From Actinoplanes subtropicus (GTDB taxonomy: Bacteria > Actinomycetota > Actinomycetes > Mycobacteriales > Micromonosporaceae), in assembly GCF_000721705.1 (NCBI RefSeq), contig NZ_JOJL01000004.1, positions 434,001 through 498,000 of the forward strand: a DNA stretch of 64,000 nucleotides, read 5' to 3'. How positions within the stretch are numbered: the first letter of the stretch is position 1; the number at the start of each line of letters is the position of its first letter. Below are positions 24,549-33,290 of this stretch, piece after piece. The notes below the pieces were generated by a model. It saw only the letters and a program-made list of their open reading frames with translations, was not told the origin of the DNA and did no database searches. Made by a program: the position numbers and the translations under genes.

Positions 24549-25811
24549 ATGTTGTCGTATGACCTCGCGGTAATCGGTTTGGGATATGTCGGCATACCAC
24601 TGGCCAGGGAGGCGGTGAATCGGGGCCTCGCGGTCATCGGAGTGGATTCGGACCACGCCCGTGTGATGTCGGTCAACCGAGGGGTCTCCTATGTCGGCGA
24701 CGTGCCCGACGACGATCTGGCGAAGATGCTCGCCCAAGGGTTCCGGGCGGTTTCCGATCCCGCCGAACTGGCCGCCGCCGGAGCCATTGTGGTCTGTGTC
24801 CCCACCCCCCTCGACAAGCAGTTCCGGCCGGATCTCACCGCCGTTCTGGATGCCGCCGGCCACATTGCCGCACATCTGCGGCCGGGCACCTTGGTGGTGC
24901 TGGAGTCGACGACGTGGCCGGGCACCACCGACACCGTGATCCGCCCGGTTCTGGAAAGCTCCGGTCTGATCGCCGGCCTGGACTTCCACCTGGCCTATTC
25001 GCCGGAGCGCGTCGACCCCGGAAACACCGAATTCGGCCTGCACAACACGCCGAAGGTGGTCGGCGGCCTCACCCCGGCCTGCCGCGACCGCGCGGTCGCC
25101 CTCTACCAGGAATTCGTGCCGCAGATCAAACCGGCGCGCGGCCTGCGCGAGGCCGAAATGGCCAAGTTGATCGAGAACACCTATCGCGCCGTCAACATCG
25201 CCCTGGTCAACGAAATGGCCACGTTCTGCGCCGATCTGGGCGTCGACATCTGGGATTCGATTTCGGCCGCGTCGACCAAGCCGTTCGGATTTCAGCAATT
25301 CCTGCCCGGGCCGGGCGTCGGCGGCCACTGCATCCCGGTCGACCCGGCCTATCTGGCGCACGCCGTCCGGGGGCTGGGCTACCCGTTCCGCCTCGCCGAA
25401 CTGGCCCAGGAGATCAACGGGGCCATGCCGCACTGGGTGGTCGGACGGATCCAGCGGGCCCTCAACCGGGTCGGCAAGCCGGTCAACGGCGCTCGGATCC
25501 TGCTCCTCGGCGTCACCTACAAGGCCGATGTGGCCGACACCCGGGAGACACCGGCGCTCCCGGTGGCCCGCTCGTTGCTGCGTCTGGGCGCCGACATCCG
25601 GTTCGGCGACCCGTTCGTCCCGGAGTGGCCGGTCGACCGTCGGCTGCTCACCGCGGAGCGCTGCCTCGACACCGCGGTGGCGGACGCGGATCTCGTCGTG
25701 CTCCTCCAGGCACACGGCGCCTTCGACCTGGAAATGATCGCTCAGAAGGCGCGGCTGGTGCTCGACACCCGCGGGGTGCTCCCACGCCGCGCGAACGTCG
25801 AACCGCTGTAG
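24549..25811 (+). CDS. Nucleotide-sugar 6-dehydrogenase (UDP-HexNAc/uronate type)
   Basis: This protein of about 420 residues has the NAD motif GLGYVGIPLA at the N-terminus, central helices with LIENTYRAVNIALVNE, and the catalytic Cys261 in GPGVGGHCIPVDP. The GGHCIPVDP form is typical of UDP-N-acetylhexosamine dehydrogenases (WbpA/TviB/WecC); UDP-glucose dehydrogenases usually read GGxCFPKD. It would oxidise the C-6 alcohol of a UDP-sugar to a uronate. It lies 42 bp before an SDR gene and may supply a uronic acid for the cluster or for a surface polymer. The start is uncertain: ATGs at 24540 and 24549 and a GTG at 24483 are in frame. Confidence 0.75.
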   Translation: MLSYDLAVIGLGYVGIPLAREAVNRGLAVIGVDSDHARVMSVNRGVSYVGDVPDDDLAKMLAQGFRAVSDPAELAAAGAIVVCVPTPLDKQFRPDLTAVLDAAGHIAAHLRPGTLVVLESTTWPGTTDTVIRPVLESSGLIAGLDFHLAYSPERVDPGNTEFGLHNTPKVVGGLTPACRDRAVALYQEFVPQIKPARGLREAEMAKLIENTYRAVNIALVNEMATFCADLGVDIWDSISAASTKPFGFQQFLPGPGVGGHCIPVDPAYLAHAVRGLGYPFRLAELAQEINGAMPHWVVGRIQRALNRVGKPVNGARILLLGVTYKADVADTRETPALPVARSLLRLGADIRFGDPFVPEWPVDRRLLTAERCLDTAVADADLVVLLQAHGAFDLEMIAQKARLVLDTRGVLPRRANVEPL

Positions 25812-25853
25812 CGACCGACCTCCGGAATGCACCCCCGAAAGGCGTTCACCCCG

Positions 25854-26813
25854 ATGAAGATCCTGGTAACCGGAGGCGCGGGCTTCATCGGTTCGCACCT
25901 CTGCGACCATCTGGCCGGACTCGGCCACGAGCTGGTGATCCTCGACGACCTCTCGACCGGTGCCCTGGCGAACATCCGGCATCTCCTGCCGTCCGGGGCG
26001 GTCCGGTTCGTGCCCGGCTCGATCCTCGACCCCGAGGCGGTCGACGAGTGCACCCGCGGCGTCGACCGGGTGTTCCACCTCGCCGCCGCGGTCGGGGTGC
26101 ACAACATCGTCGACCACCCGTTGCGGTCGTTGCGGATCAACCTGCACGGGACCGAGAACGTGGTTCAGGCGGCGGTCCGGCACGGCGCCCGGTACGCGAT
26201 CGCCTCGACCAGTGAGGTCTACGGCAAGAACGACGTGGGCCGCCTCGACGAGAACGCGGACCGGATCCTCGGCTCCCCGCTGAAGAGCCGGTGGTCCTAC
26301 GCCGCGGCCAAGGGCCTGGACGAGCTCATCGCGGCCGAGCACAGCCGGGCGACCGGCGTCCCCTGCGTCGTCCTGCGTCTCTTCAACGTGGTCGGTCCGC
26401 GGCAGACCGGCCGGTACGGCATGGTCGTCCCCCGGTTCGTCGCGCAGGCGCTGGCCGGAGACCCGATCACCGTGCACGGCGACGGCACCCAGCGCCGCTG
26501 CTTCGGTTCGGTGCACGACGTGGTCCCGGCGATGACGGCGCTGCTGGACACCCCGGAGGCCTACGGCACGGCGGTCAACCTCGGTGGCCAGCAGGAGACT
26601 TCGATCCTCGGGCTCGCCGAGCGGATCCGCGAGCTGACCGGCTCCGCCGCAGGCATCCGGCTCGTGCCCTACCGGGAGGCCTACGGACCGGGCTTCGAGG
26701 ACATGCGGCGCCGGATGCCGGACCTGACGCTCGCGGGACGGCTGATCGGCTACCGGCCGCAGTACCGTCTGGACGACATCATCAAGACCGTTATCGACGA
26801 TCAGGCTGGGTAG
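25854..26813 (+). CDS. Nucleotide-sugar epimerase/decarboxylase (extended SDR)
   Basis: This 319-residue protein begins KILVTGGAGFIGSHLCDHL, giving a standard start at the ATG 25854. It carries TSEVYGK and the catalytic RWSYAAAKGLDE (Tyr-x3-Lys). RLFNVVGPRQTGRYGMVVP and VHGDGTQRRCF match UDP-glucuronate decarboxylase and UDP-uronate 4-epimerase relatives. Following a uronate-forming dehydrogenase, it likely epimerises or decarboxylates the same nucleotide sugar, as in the TviB/TviC pair. It is only distantly similar to the moeE5-like enzyme. Confidence 0.72.
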   Translation: MKILVTGGAGFIGSHLCDHLAGLGHELVILDDLSTGALANIRHLLPSGAVRFVPGSILDPEAVDECTRGVDRVFHLAAAVGVHNIVDHPLRSLRINLHGTENVVQAAVRHGARYAIASTSEVYGKNDVGRLDENADRILGSPLKSRWSYAAAKGLDELIAAEHSRATGVPCVVLRLFNVVGPRQTGRYGMVVPRFVAQALAGDPITVHGDGTQRRCFGSVHDVVPAMTALLDTPEAYGTAVNLGGQQETSILGLAERIRELTGSAAGIRLVPYREAYGPGFEDMRRRMPDLTLAGRLIGYRPQYRLDDIIKTVIDDQAG

Positions 26814-27008
26814 CCTCGCCCCGGATCGCTCCCTGCGGGTCACCGCGGCGGCCGCCCTCGCCGTCGCGGCGCCGCGCGCCCTCGCTACGGCGCAGGTGTG
26901 GAATCAGATTTGGTTCGCGGCTTCCGACGCGGAGTGACGCCGGGATGGGCTGACGCGGGCCGCCGCCACGACGCACGACGCCGGGGGCGTGCATGGCGGC
27001 CCGCCAGG

Positions 27009-28643
27009 TCAGCCGGTCACCCGGCCGTGGGCCACTTCGAGGTGGCGGGTGGTGTGCACGGCGCCGAGCATCTTTCGGTCGTGCGTGACCAGCAGGAGCG
27101 TGCCGGGGTAGCTGTCCAGGGCCGACTCCAGCTGCTCGATCGCCGGCAGGTCGAGGTGGTTGGTCGGCTCGTCCAGCACCAGCAGGTTCACGCCCCGGGC
27201 CTGGAGCAGGGCGAGGGCGGCCCGGGTGCGCTCGCCCGGGGAGAGGGTCGCGGCGGGGCGCAGGACGTGAGCCGCCTTCAGGCCGAATTTGGCGAGCAGT
27301 GTGCGCACCTCCGCGTCGGGCATTTCGGGCACGGCGCTGCCGAAGGCCGTCATCAGGGGTTGCTCGCCGAGGAACAACTCGCGCGCCTGATCGATCTCGC
27401 CGACCACGACGCCGGGCCCGAGGGCGACGCTGCCGCCATTCAACGGGATTTGTCCCAAAATAGCGGCCAGGAGCGTGGATTTCCCGGAGCCGTTCGCCCC
27501 GGTGATCGCCACCCGGTCCGCCCAGTCGATCTGCAGCGTGACCGGCCCGAGCGTGAAGTCCCCGCGCCGCACCACCGCCTCCCGCAGCGTCGCCACCACC
27601 GCACCGGCCCGGGGCGCCGCGGCGATCTCCATCCGCAGCTCCCATTCCTTGCGCGGCTCCTCGACCACCTCCAGGCGCTCGATCAGCCGCTCGGTCTGCC
27701 GCGCCTTGGCCGCCTGCTTCTCGGTCGACTCGGTCCGGAACGCCTTCCCGACCTTGTCGTTGTCCGGCTGCTTCCGGCGCGCGTTGCGCACGCCCTTCTC
27801 CATCCAGGCGCGCTGCGTGCGGGCCCGCTCGAGCAGCTCGGACTTCTTGTCGGCGTACTCCTCGAACTGCTCCCGGGCGTGCCGGCGGCCGCGCTCGCGC
27901 TCCTCGAGATACGCGGCGTACCCGCCGCCGTACAGGTTCACTTGCTGCTGCGCCAGATCAAGTTCCAAGACCTTGCCGACCGTACGGGTGAGGAACTCCC
28001 GGTCGTGACTGACCAGCACCGTCCCCGCCCGCAGCCGGAGGACGAACTCCTCGAGGCGCCGCAGCCCGTCCAGGTCGAGGTCGTTGGTCGGCTCGTCCAG
28101 CAGAACAATGTCGTACCGGCTGAGCAGCAGCGACGCCATGCCGGCCCGGGCGGCCTGCCCACCGGAGAGCCCGGTCATCGCGTGGTCGAGCGCCACGGTC
28201 AGCCCGAGCTCGGCGGCGACCTGCTCGGCGCGCTCGTCCAGATCGGCCCCGCCCAGATCCAGCCACCGTTCCAGTGCGGCGGCATACGCGTCGTCCGCGC
28301 CCGGCTTCCCCTCGGCCAGGTCGCTCGCGGCCGCCTCCATCGCCGCCTGCGCGGGCCCGACCCCCGTGCGCCGGGCGAGGAAGTCACGCACCGTCTCGCC
28401 CGCGCGCCGCTCCCGCTCCTGCGGCAGATAGCCGACGCTTGCGGTGGGCGGGCTGAGCGTGACGGTTCCGCTCTCCAGGGGCACCAGACCCGCGAGGGTA
28501 CGCAGGAGCGTGGTCTTCCCCGCCCCGTTGGCCCCCACCAGCCCGATCACGTCGCCCGGCGCCACCACCAGGTCGAGCCCCGAGAACAGAACCCGTTCCC
28601 CGTGGCCCGCCGCCAGCCCGCGGCCAATCATCGTCCCGCTCAT
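27009..28643 (-). CDS. ABC-F family ATPase
   Basis: This protein of about 544 residues has two ABC cassettes and no membrane domain. Cassette one has GLVGANGAGKTTLL, LSGGQAARAGMAS and LLDEPTNDLDLDGL; cassette two has AITGANGSGKSTLL, LSPGERTRAALALL and LVLDEPTNHLDLPAI. A charged linker between them (rich in ERGRRHAREQFEEY-like sequence) is the ABC-F interdomain helix. These proteins bind ribosomes and regulate translation or protect against ribosome-targeting antibiotics. The start at 28643 (MSGTMIG) follows a G-rich stretch; an ATG at 28655 is an alternative. Moenomycins act on the cell wall, so a direct resistance role is unlikely. Confidence 0.85.
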   Translation of the reverse strand: MSGTMIGRGLAAGHGERVLFSGLDLVVAPGDVIGLVGANGAGKTTLLRTLAGLVPLESGTVTLSPPTASVGYLPQERERRAGETVRDFLARRTGVGPAQAAMEAAASDLAEGKPGADDAYAAALERWLDLGGADLDERAEQVAAELGLTVALDHAMTGLSGGQAARAGMASLLLSRYDIVLLDEPTNDLDLDGLRRLEEFVLRLRAGTVLVSHDREFLTRTVGKVLELDLAQQQVNLYGGGYAAYLEERERGRRHAREQFEEYADKKSELLERARTQRAWMEKGVRNARRKQPDNDKVGKAFRTESTEKQAAKARQTERLIERLEVVEEPRKEWELRMEIAAAPRAGAVVATLREAVVRRGDFTLGPVTLQIDWADRVAITGANGSGKSTLLAAILGQIPLNGGSVALGPGVVVGEIDQARELFLGEQPLMTAFGSAVPEMPDAEVRTLLAKFGLKAAHVLRPAATLSPGERTRAALALLQARGVNLLVLDEPTNHLDLPAIEQLESALDSYPGTLLLVTHDRKMLGAVHTTRHLEVAHGRVTG

Positions 28644-28659
28644 CTCGGCCCCCATCCTA

Positions 28660-28698
28660 GGGAGCCGCCGGTCGGGCGACGCGGGGGAGCCGCCGGTC
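28660..28698. repeat. Two copies of a 14-bp direct repeat, 25-bp period
   Basis: GGGAGCCGCCGGTC occurs at 28660-28673 and 28685-28698, between the ABC-F and PhzF genes. The second copy reaches the PhzF stop codon. It is probably a local tandem duplication of the gene end. Confidence 0.5.
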
Positions 28699-29515
28699 AG
28701 GCCTCGATCGGGACGGCCCGGCCGCTGACCCGGACGCCTGCCTCGCCCGGGGTGAGCCGGACGGTGAGGCGGCTGGGGCGGCCCAGATCGTCGCCCTGGC
28801 GCAGATACAGGGTCGCGTCGTCGGGGACGATCCACAGTTCGCGCAGGTAGCCGCCGAACGCCGCGGCGGCCGCACCGGTGGCCGGGTCCTCGTGGACGCC
28901 GCCGACCGGGAACGGGTCGCGGACGTCGAACGTGTCGTCGGAGGCCCGGAAGACCAGTTGCACCGTCGTCCAGCCGCGCGCCTCCATCAGGGCCTTCAGG
29001 GCGGGCACGTCGTAGTCGAGGTCGGCCAGCCGGCGGCGGCTTCCCACGGCGAGAATCGGGTGGTACGCGCCGGCGTAGGCGACCTTTGGTGGCAGTGACT
29101 CGTCCAGGTCGAAGGGGGTCCAGCGCAGGGCGGTGAGCAGGGCGGTCAGGTCGGCGTCGGGCAGGTCGTCCACCGACGGGTCGACGCTGGTCAGGGTGGC
29201 GGTTCCGGTCTCGTCGACGGTGACCGGGACGTCGCCGGCGTTGGTGGCGAAGACGTGGTCGCCGGGGCCGAGGGCCACCGCGGTGGCGATCGTGGCGTGT
29301 CCGCAGAAGGGGACCTCGGCCAAGGGGCTGAAGTAGCGGACCCGGTAGTGGTCGCCCTCCCGGGACCTGACGAACGCGGTCTCCGAGTAGCCGACCTCGG
29401 CGGCGATGGCCTGCATACCCGCGTCGTCCAGGCCGGCGGCGTCGAGCACCACCCCGGCGGGGTTGCCGCCTTTGGGGTCGTCGCTGAAGGCCGCCCAACG
29501 CAGAATCTCCGTCAT
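28697..29515 (-). CDS. PhzF-family isomerase-like protein
   Basis: This 272-residue protein opens ILRWAAFSDDPKGGNPAGVV and carries GYSETAFV, the segment with the catalytic Glu of PhzF-fold enzymes. FCGHATIATAVAL and the later DPATGAAAAAFGGYL are the two phosphate/substrate loop motifs shared with diaminopimelate epimerase. Its own reaction is unknown, and no phenazine genes lie nearby. The start at 29515 is chosen because the family begins a few residues before this motif. It is followed by the ABC-F gene on the same strand. Confidence 0.8.
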   Translation of the reverse strand: MTEILRWAAFSDDPKGGNPAGVVLDAAGLDDAGMQAIAAEVGYSETAFVRSREGDHYRVRYFSPLAEVPFCGHATIATAVALGPGDHVFATNAGDVPVTVDETGTATLTSVDPSVDDLPDADLTALLTALRWTPFDLDESLPPKVAYAGAYHPILAVGSRRRLADLDYDVPALKALMEARGWTTVQLVFRASDDTFDVRDPFPVGGVHEDPATGAAAAAFGGYLRELWIVPDDATLYLRQGDDLGRPSRLTVRLTPGEAGVRVSGRAVPIEA

Positions 29516-29769
29516 GCGGCAAGCCTGCACCCCGGACCCGGACCACCGCCACACGCGAGAGTCGCGGCACGCGCGCGACCGGACGCCTGGGTCGCGCGGA
29601 ACGGCGGGAACGGCCGCAAAGAGGCGGTGCCGGGCTCGCCTCGTACGGCCGAGGCGGAATTACCCTCCGGGTGCGTAGGAAAAGCGCTGGTTTTGGCCTT
29701 TCCTATTCCCGAAATCCGCGCCGTCCTGATCACACTTTCTTGTCGGACCGGGGGAGTAACTTCTTTTCC

Positions 29770-31194
29770 GTGACAGACGCACCGATCGCGATCCCGCCCA
29801 CGCCGCCCGCCGGTCTTCCGCGCACGCTCGGTGAGCTGCGGGCCGCCGGGCATGAGTTCCGCACGGTCAAAGAGGAGTTGCGCGACAACCTGTTCGATCG
29901 GCTGCGCCGGGGCGCGCCGCGGTTCCCGGGCATCGTGGGGTATGACGACACCGTGTTGCCCGAGGTGGAGCGGGCGCTGCTCGCGGGGCACGACATGGTG
30001 CTGCTGGGGGAGCGTGGGCAGGGCAAGACGCGGCTGATCCGGGGGCTGATCGGGCTGCTCGACGAGTGGACTCCGTTCATCACCGGCTCCGAGCTGCATG
30101 AGCATCCCTATCTGCCGCTGACCCCGGCGTCGCGACGGCTGGTGGCGGAGGCGGGCGATCTCTTGCCGATCTCCTGGTTGCACCGGTCGGAGCGGTATGG
30201 GGAGAAGCTGGCCACCCCGGACACGAGCGTCGGCGACCTGATCGGTGACGTCGACCCGATCAAGGTGGCCGAGGGGCGGGCGCTGGGCGACCCCGAGACG
30301 ATCCACTTCGGACTGGTGCCGCGGACGAACAGGGGCATCTTCGCGGTGAACGAGCTGCCCGACCTGGCCGAGCGGATCCAGGTGTCGCTGCTCAACGTGC
30401 TGGAGGAGCGCGACATCCAGGTGCGCGGCTACCAGCTGCGGCTCCCGCTCGACCTGTTGCTGGTCGCGTCGGCCAACCCGGAGGATTACACGAACCGGGG
30501 GCGGATCATCACGCCGCTCAAGGACCGGTTCGGCGCCGAGATCCGCACCCACTACCCGGTCGACCTGGAGCTGGAGACGGCGCTGGTCCGGCAGGAGGCG
30601 GTGCTGGTCGCGGCGGTGCCCGACCATCTGATCGACGTGATCGCGCGGTACACGCGGGCGGTCCGCGAGTCGCCGGCGGTGGATGCGCGGTCGGGCATCT
30701 CGGCGCGGTTCGCGATCGCCGCGGCCGAGACCATCGCGGCGTCCGCGCTGCGCCGGGCGGGGCTGCGCGGCGAGCGGGAGGCGGTGGCCCGGGTCGGCGA
30801 CACCGTGTCGGTGACCTCCACGCTCCGCGGCAAGGTCGAGTTCGAGAGCGGCGAGGAGGGGCGGGAGACCGAGGTCCTCGCCCACCTGCTGCGGGTCGCC
30901 ACGGCCGAGACGTTCCGCGACCGGCTGGGCGGGCTCGACCTGTCCGGCTTCACCGACCTGGTGGCCGAGGGCGCGATCATCGAGACCGGCGAGCTGGTCT
31001 CGGCCGAGGAGCTGCTCGGGCAGATCGGCACGGTGCCGGGGCTGGCCAAGGTGCTCGACCGGCTCGGGCTGGGCGACGCGCCGTCGCCGGGGCAGGCGGC
31101 GTCGGCGGTCGAGTTCGTGCTCGAAGGGCTGCACCTGACCCGCCGGCTGGCCAAGGAGCTGACCGACGACGGCCGCACGCTGTACGGGAGCTGA
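29770..31194 (+). CDS. MoxR/magnesium-chelatase-like AAA+ ATPase
   Basis: This 474-residue AAA+ protein has Walker A GERGQGKTR and a Walker B-like GIFAVNELPDL. It also has LLVASANPEDYTNRGR with the sensor-1 Asn, and DRFGAEIRTHYP, as in BchI/MoxR relatives. It starts at a GTG at 29770 (VTDAPIAIPP), which trims an unlikely Arg-rich extension. It is 5 bp upstream of a VWA-domain gene. MoxR and VWA partners act together as chaperone-like remodelling ATPases for other protein complexes. Its client is not evident here. Confidence 0.82.
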   Translation: MTDAPIAIPPTPPAGLPRTLGELRAAGHEFRTVKEELRDNLFDRLRRGAPRFPGIVGYDDTVLPEVERALLAGHDMVLLGERGQGKTRLIRGLIGLLDEWTPFITGSELHEHPYLPLTPASRRLVAEAGDLLPISWLHRSERYGEKLATPDTSVGDLIGDVDPIKVAEGRALGDPETIHFGLVPRTNRGIFAVNELPDLAERIQVSLLNVLEERDIQVRGYQLRLPLDLLLVASANPEDYTNRGRIITPLKDRFGAEIRTHYPVDLELETALVRQEAVLVAAVPDHLIDVIARYTRAVRESPAVDARSGISARFAIAAAETIAASALRRAGLRGEREAVARVGDTVSVTSTLRGKVEFESGEEGRETEVLAHLLRVATAETFRDRLGGLDLSGFTDLVAEGAIIETGELVSAEELLGQIGTVPGLAKVLDRLGLGDAPSPGQAASAVEFVLEGLHLTRRLAKELTDDGRTLYGS

Positions 31195-31199
31195 GGGGC

Positions 31200-33158
31200 A
31201 TGGCGGGCAATCGGTTCCGGTACGGGGCCTGGCGGGACGGGCCCGATCCGCTCGCGCCGCCCTATGACGTGCGCGCGGCGGTCGACGAGGTGGGCGAGCG
31301 GGTCCTCGCCGGCGACTCGCTGCGGGACGTGCTGCGTGACCTGCTGCGACGCGGGCCGCGGGAGGGGCGCGGGCTCGACGAGATGCGGGCCCGGGCGCGC
31401 CGGCTGCGGCGGGACGCTCTGCGCCGGGGAAACCTGGACGGCGCGGTCACCCGGGCGCAGCAGCTGCTCGATCAGGCGGTGGCGACCGAGCGGGACGAGC
31501 TGCGCGGGCGCGACGACCCGGATGCCCGGTTCGCGGAGGCCGTGCTGGACAATCTGCCCAGATCGACCTCGCGGGCCGTGGAGGAGCTGTCGAACTACGA
31601 CTGGGCGTCGGACGAGGCGCGGGCCCTCTACCAGCAGATCCTCGACGGGCTGCGGCGTGAGGTGGTCGAGCAGCGGTTCGCGGGGATGAAGCAGGCCCTG
31701 GAAAACGGCGACATGTCCGGCGTGTCGGAGATGGTGGCCGACCTCAACCAGCTGCTGCAGAGGCACGCGCGCGGCGAGGACACCGACGACGCCTTCCAGC
31801 GGTTCATGGCGAAACACGGCGAGTTCTTCCCGGAGAACCCGCAGAACATCGAGGAGCTGATCGACTCCCTGGCGCGGCGGGCGGCGGCGGCCGAGCGGCT
31901 GATGCGCTCGCTCACCCCGCAGCAGCAGGAGGAGCTGTCCCGGCTGATGGAGCAGGCGCTCGGCGACGGCCCGCTGCGCGGCCAGCTCGGCGAGCTGACC
32001 GACAACCTGCGCGCCCTGCGCCCGCAGCTCAACTGGGGGCGCGGCGAGCGGATGCGCGGGCCGGAGGACCTCGGCTACGGCGACGCCACCGCCGCGCTCG
32101 GCGAGATCGGCGAGCTGGACGAGCTGCTCGACCAGCTGGGCCAGGAGCACCCGGGCGCGACGCTCGACGACATCGACGTGGAGATGGTGGAGCGGCAGCT
32201 CGGCCGGTCCGCCGCCGACGACGTGCGCCGGCTGCGCGACCTCGAACGGGAGCTGTCCCGGCAGGGCTGGGTGACCCGGGACGAGGAGGGCCTGACCCTC
32301 TCGCCGAAGGCGCTGCGCCGGCTCGGCCGCACCGCCCTGGCCCAGGTCTTCGACGAGCTGAAGAGCAAACGCCAGGGCCAGCACGACCTGCGCGACGCGG
32401 GCGCGGCCGGCGACCTGATCGGCTCGTCCCGGCGCTGGGAGTTCGGCGACGAGCAGCCGCTGGACGTGGTGCGGACGATCGGCAACGCGGTCCGGCGCCG
32501 GGCCGGCGGCAACACCAAGACTCTTCCGGTACGCCTGGAGCCCGAGGACTTCGAGGTCGCCGAGACCGAACGGCGCGCCTCGGCGGCGGTGGCGCTCTGC
32601 GTCGACCTGTCCTACTCGATGTACGCGGACGGCCGCTGGGGCCCGATGAAGCAGACCGCGCTGGCCCTGTCGCACCTGGTCGCCACCCAGTTCCCGCAGG
32701 ACTCGCTGCAGATCATCGGCTTCGGCAAGTACGCGTCGGCGCTGTCGCAGGGGCAGCTCGCCGCGATCGACCCGACCGCCGAGAAGGGCACCAACCTGCA
32801 GCACGCCCTCAACCTGGCCGGCCGGCACCTGCGCCGGCACCCGGGCGCCGAGCCGGTCGTGATGATCGTGACCGACGGCGAACCGACCGCGCACCTGGAG
32901 GACGGCGAGGCGTACTTCTGGTGGCCGCCCACCTCGGAGACGATCAACGCCACCGTCCGGGAGGTCGACCACCTGACCCGGTACGGCGCCACGCTCAACT
33001 TCTTCATGCTCGGCGAGGACCCGGGACTCCAGCGGTTCGTCGGCGCGGTCGCCGAGCGCAACGGCGGCCGGGTCTTCCGCCCGGACGCCGATGAGCTGGG
33101 CAGATACGTCGTCGATGACTACGTTCGCGCTCGCCGGGGCCGCCGCCGACAATCCTAG
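31200..33158 (+). CDS. VWA-domain protein, partner of the MoxR ATPase
   Basis: This is a large acidic/basic helical protein of 652 residues. Its N-terminal 450 residues are rich in heptad-like Arg/Glu/Leu stretches and probably form coiled coils (for example DLEQELSRQG-like segments around residue 345). The C-terminal domain is von Willebrand type A, with the MIDAS motif DLSYSMY near residue 468 and the distal Asp in MIVTDGEPTAH. No signal peptide is seen, so it is cytoplasmic. Magnesium-chelatase D-subunit-like VWA proteins bind metal through the MIDAS site and work with the AAA+ protein encoded 5 bp upstream. Confidence 0.8.
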   Translation: MAGNRFRYGAWRDGPDPLAPPYDVRAAVDEVGERVLAGDSLRDVLRDLLRRGPREGRGLDEMRARARRLRRDALRRGNLDGAVTRAQQLLDQAVATERDELRGRDDPDARFAEAVLDNLPRSTSRAVEELSNYDWASDEARALYQQILDGLRREVVEQRFAGMKQALENGDMSGVSEMVADLNQLLQRHARGEDTDDAFQRFMAKHGEFFPENPQNIEELIDSLARRAAAAERLMRSLTPQQQEELSRLMEQALGDGPLRGQLGELTDNLRALRPQLNWGRGERMRGPEDLGYGDATAALGEIGELDELLDQLGQEHPGATLDDIDVEMVERQLGRSAADDVRRLRDLERELSRQGWVTRDEEGLTLSPKALRRLGRTALAQVFDELKSKRQGQHDLRDAGAAGDLIGSSRRWEFGDEQPLDVVRTIGNAVRRRAGGNTKTLPVRLEPEDFEVAETERRASAAVALCVDLSYSMYADGRWGPMKQTALALSHLVATQFPQDSLQIIGFGKYASALSQGQLAAIDPTAEKGTNLQHALNLAGRHLRRHPGAEPVVMIVTDGEPTAHLEDGEAYFWWPPTSETINATVREVDHLTRYGATLNFFMLGEDPGLQRFVGAVAERNGGRVFRPDADELGRYVVDDYVRARRGRRRQS

Positions 33159-33216
33159 GACGGCGGACACGGTGTGCGTCGGGCGACTGGTCACCGGATC
33201 GAACCCCGGGGCTGGT

Positions 33217-33222
33217 TATAGT
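33217..33222 (+). promoter_or_regulatory. Possible -10 element TATAGT upstream of the pgsA-like gene
   Basis: TATAGT lies in the 132-bp gap before the phosphatidyltransferase gene, where the conserved pgsA-gcvH-garA island begins. No good -35 hexamer is seen at the right distance, so this is tentative. GGGGGAGAGGAAG at about 33274-33286 is the ribosome binding site. Confidence 0.3.
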
Positions 33223-33290
33223 GGCTCGGCGAGTGACCGGTCACGCCTGGCCGGGGGGACCGGGCCGCCGGAGGGGGAGAGGAAGTCGCG

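Noticed and set aside
24357..26843. 828-residue open frame on the minus strand
   Set aside because: It is antisense to the dehydrogenase and SDR genes, and the composition is shadow-like.
27009..28643. Self-resistance gene of the antibiotic cluster
   Set aside because: ABC-F proteins act at the ribosome, whereas moenomycin-type compounds block cell-wall transglycosylases, and the gene is separated from the cluster by other units.
28697..29515. Phenazine biosynthesis gene
   Set aside because: PhzF-fold proteins are widespread outside phenazine pathways, and no other phz gene is present.
30552..33194. 880-residue open frame on the minus strand
   Set aside because: It is antisense to the MoxR and VWA genes, which have clear motifs.
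33190..33212. tRNA T-arm-like sequence GGTTCGATCC on the minus strand
   Set aside because: The flanking bases do not form a 5-bp T-stem and no acceptor or anticodon arm is visible nearby.
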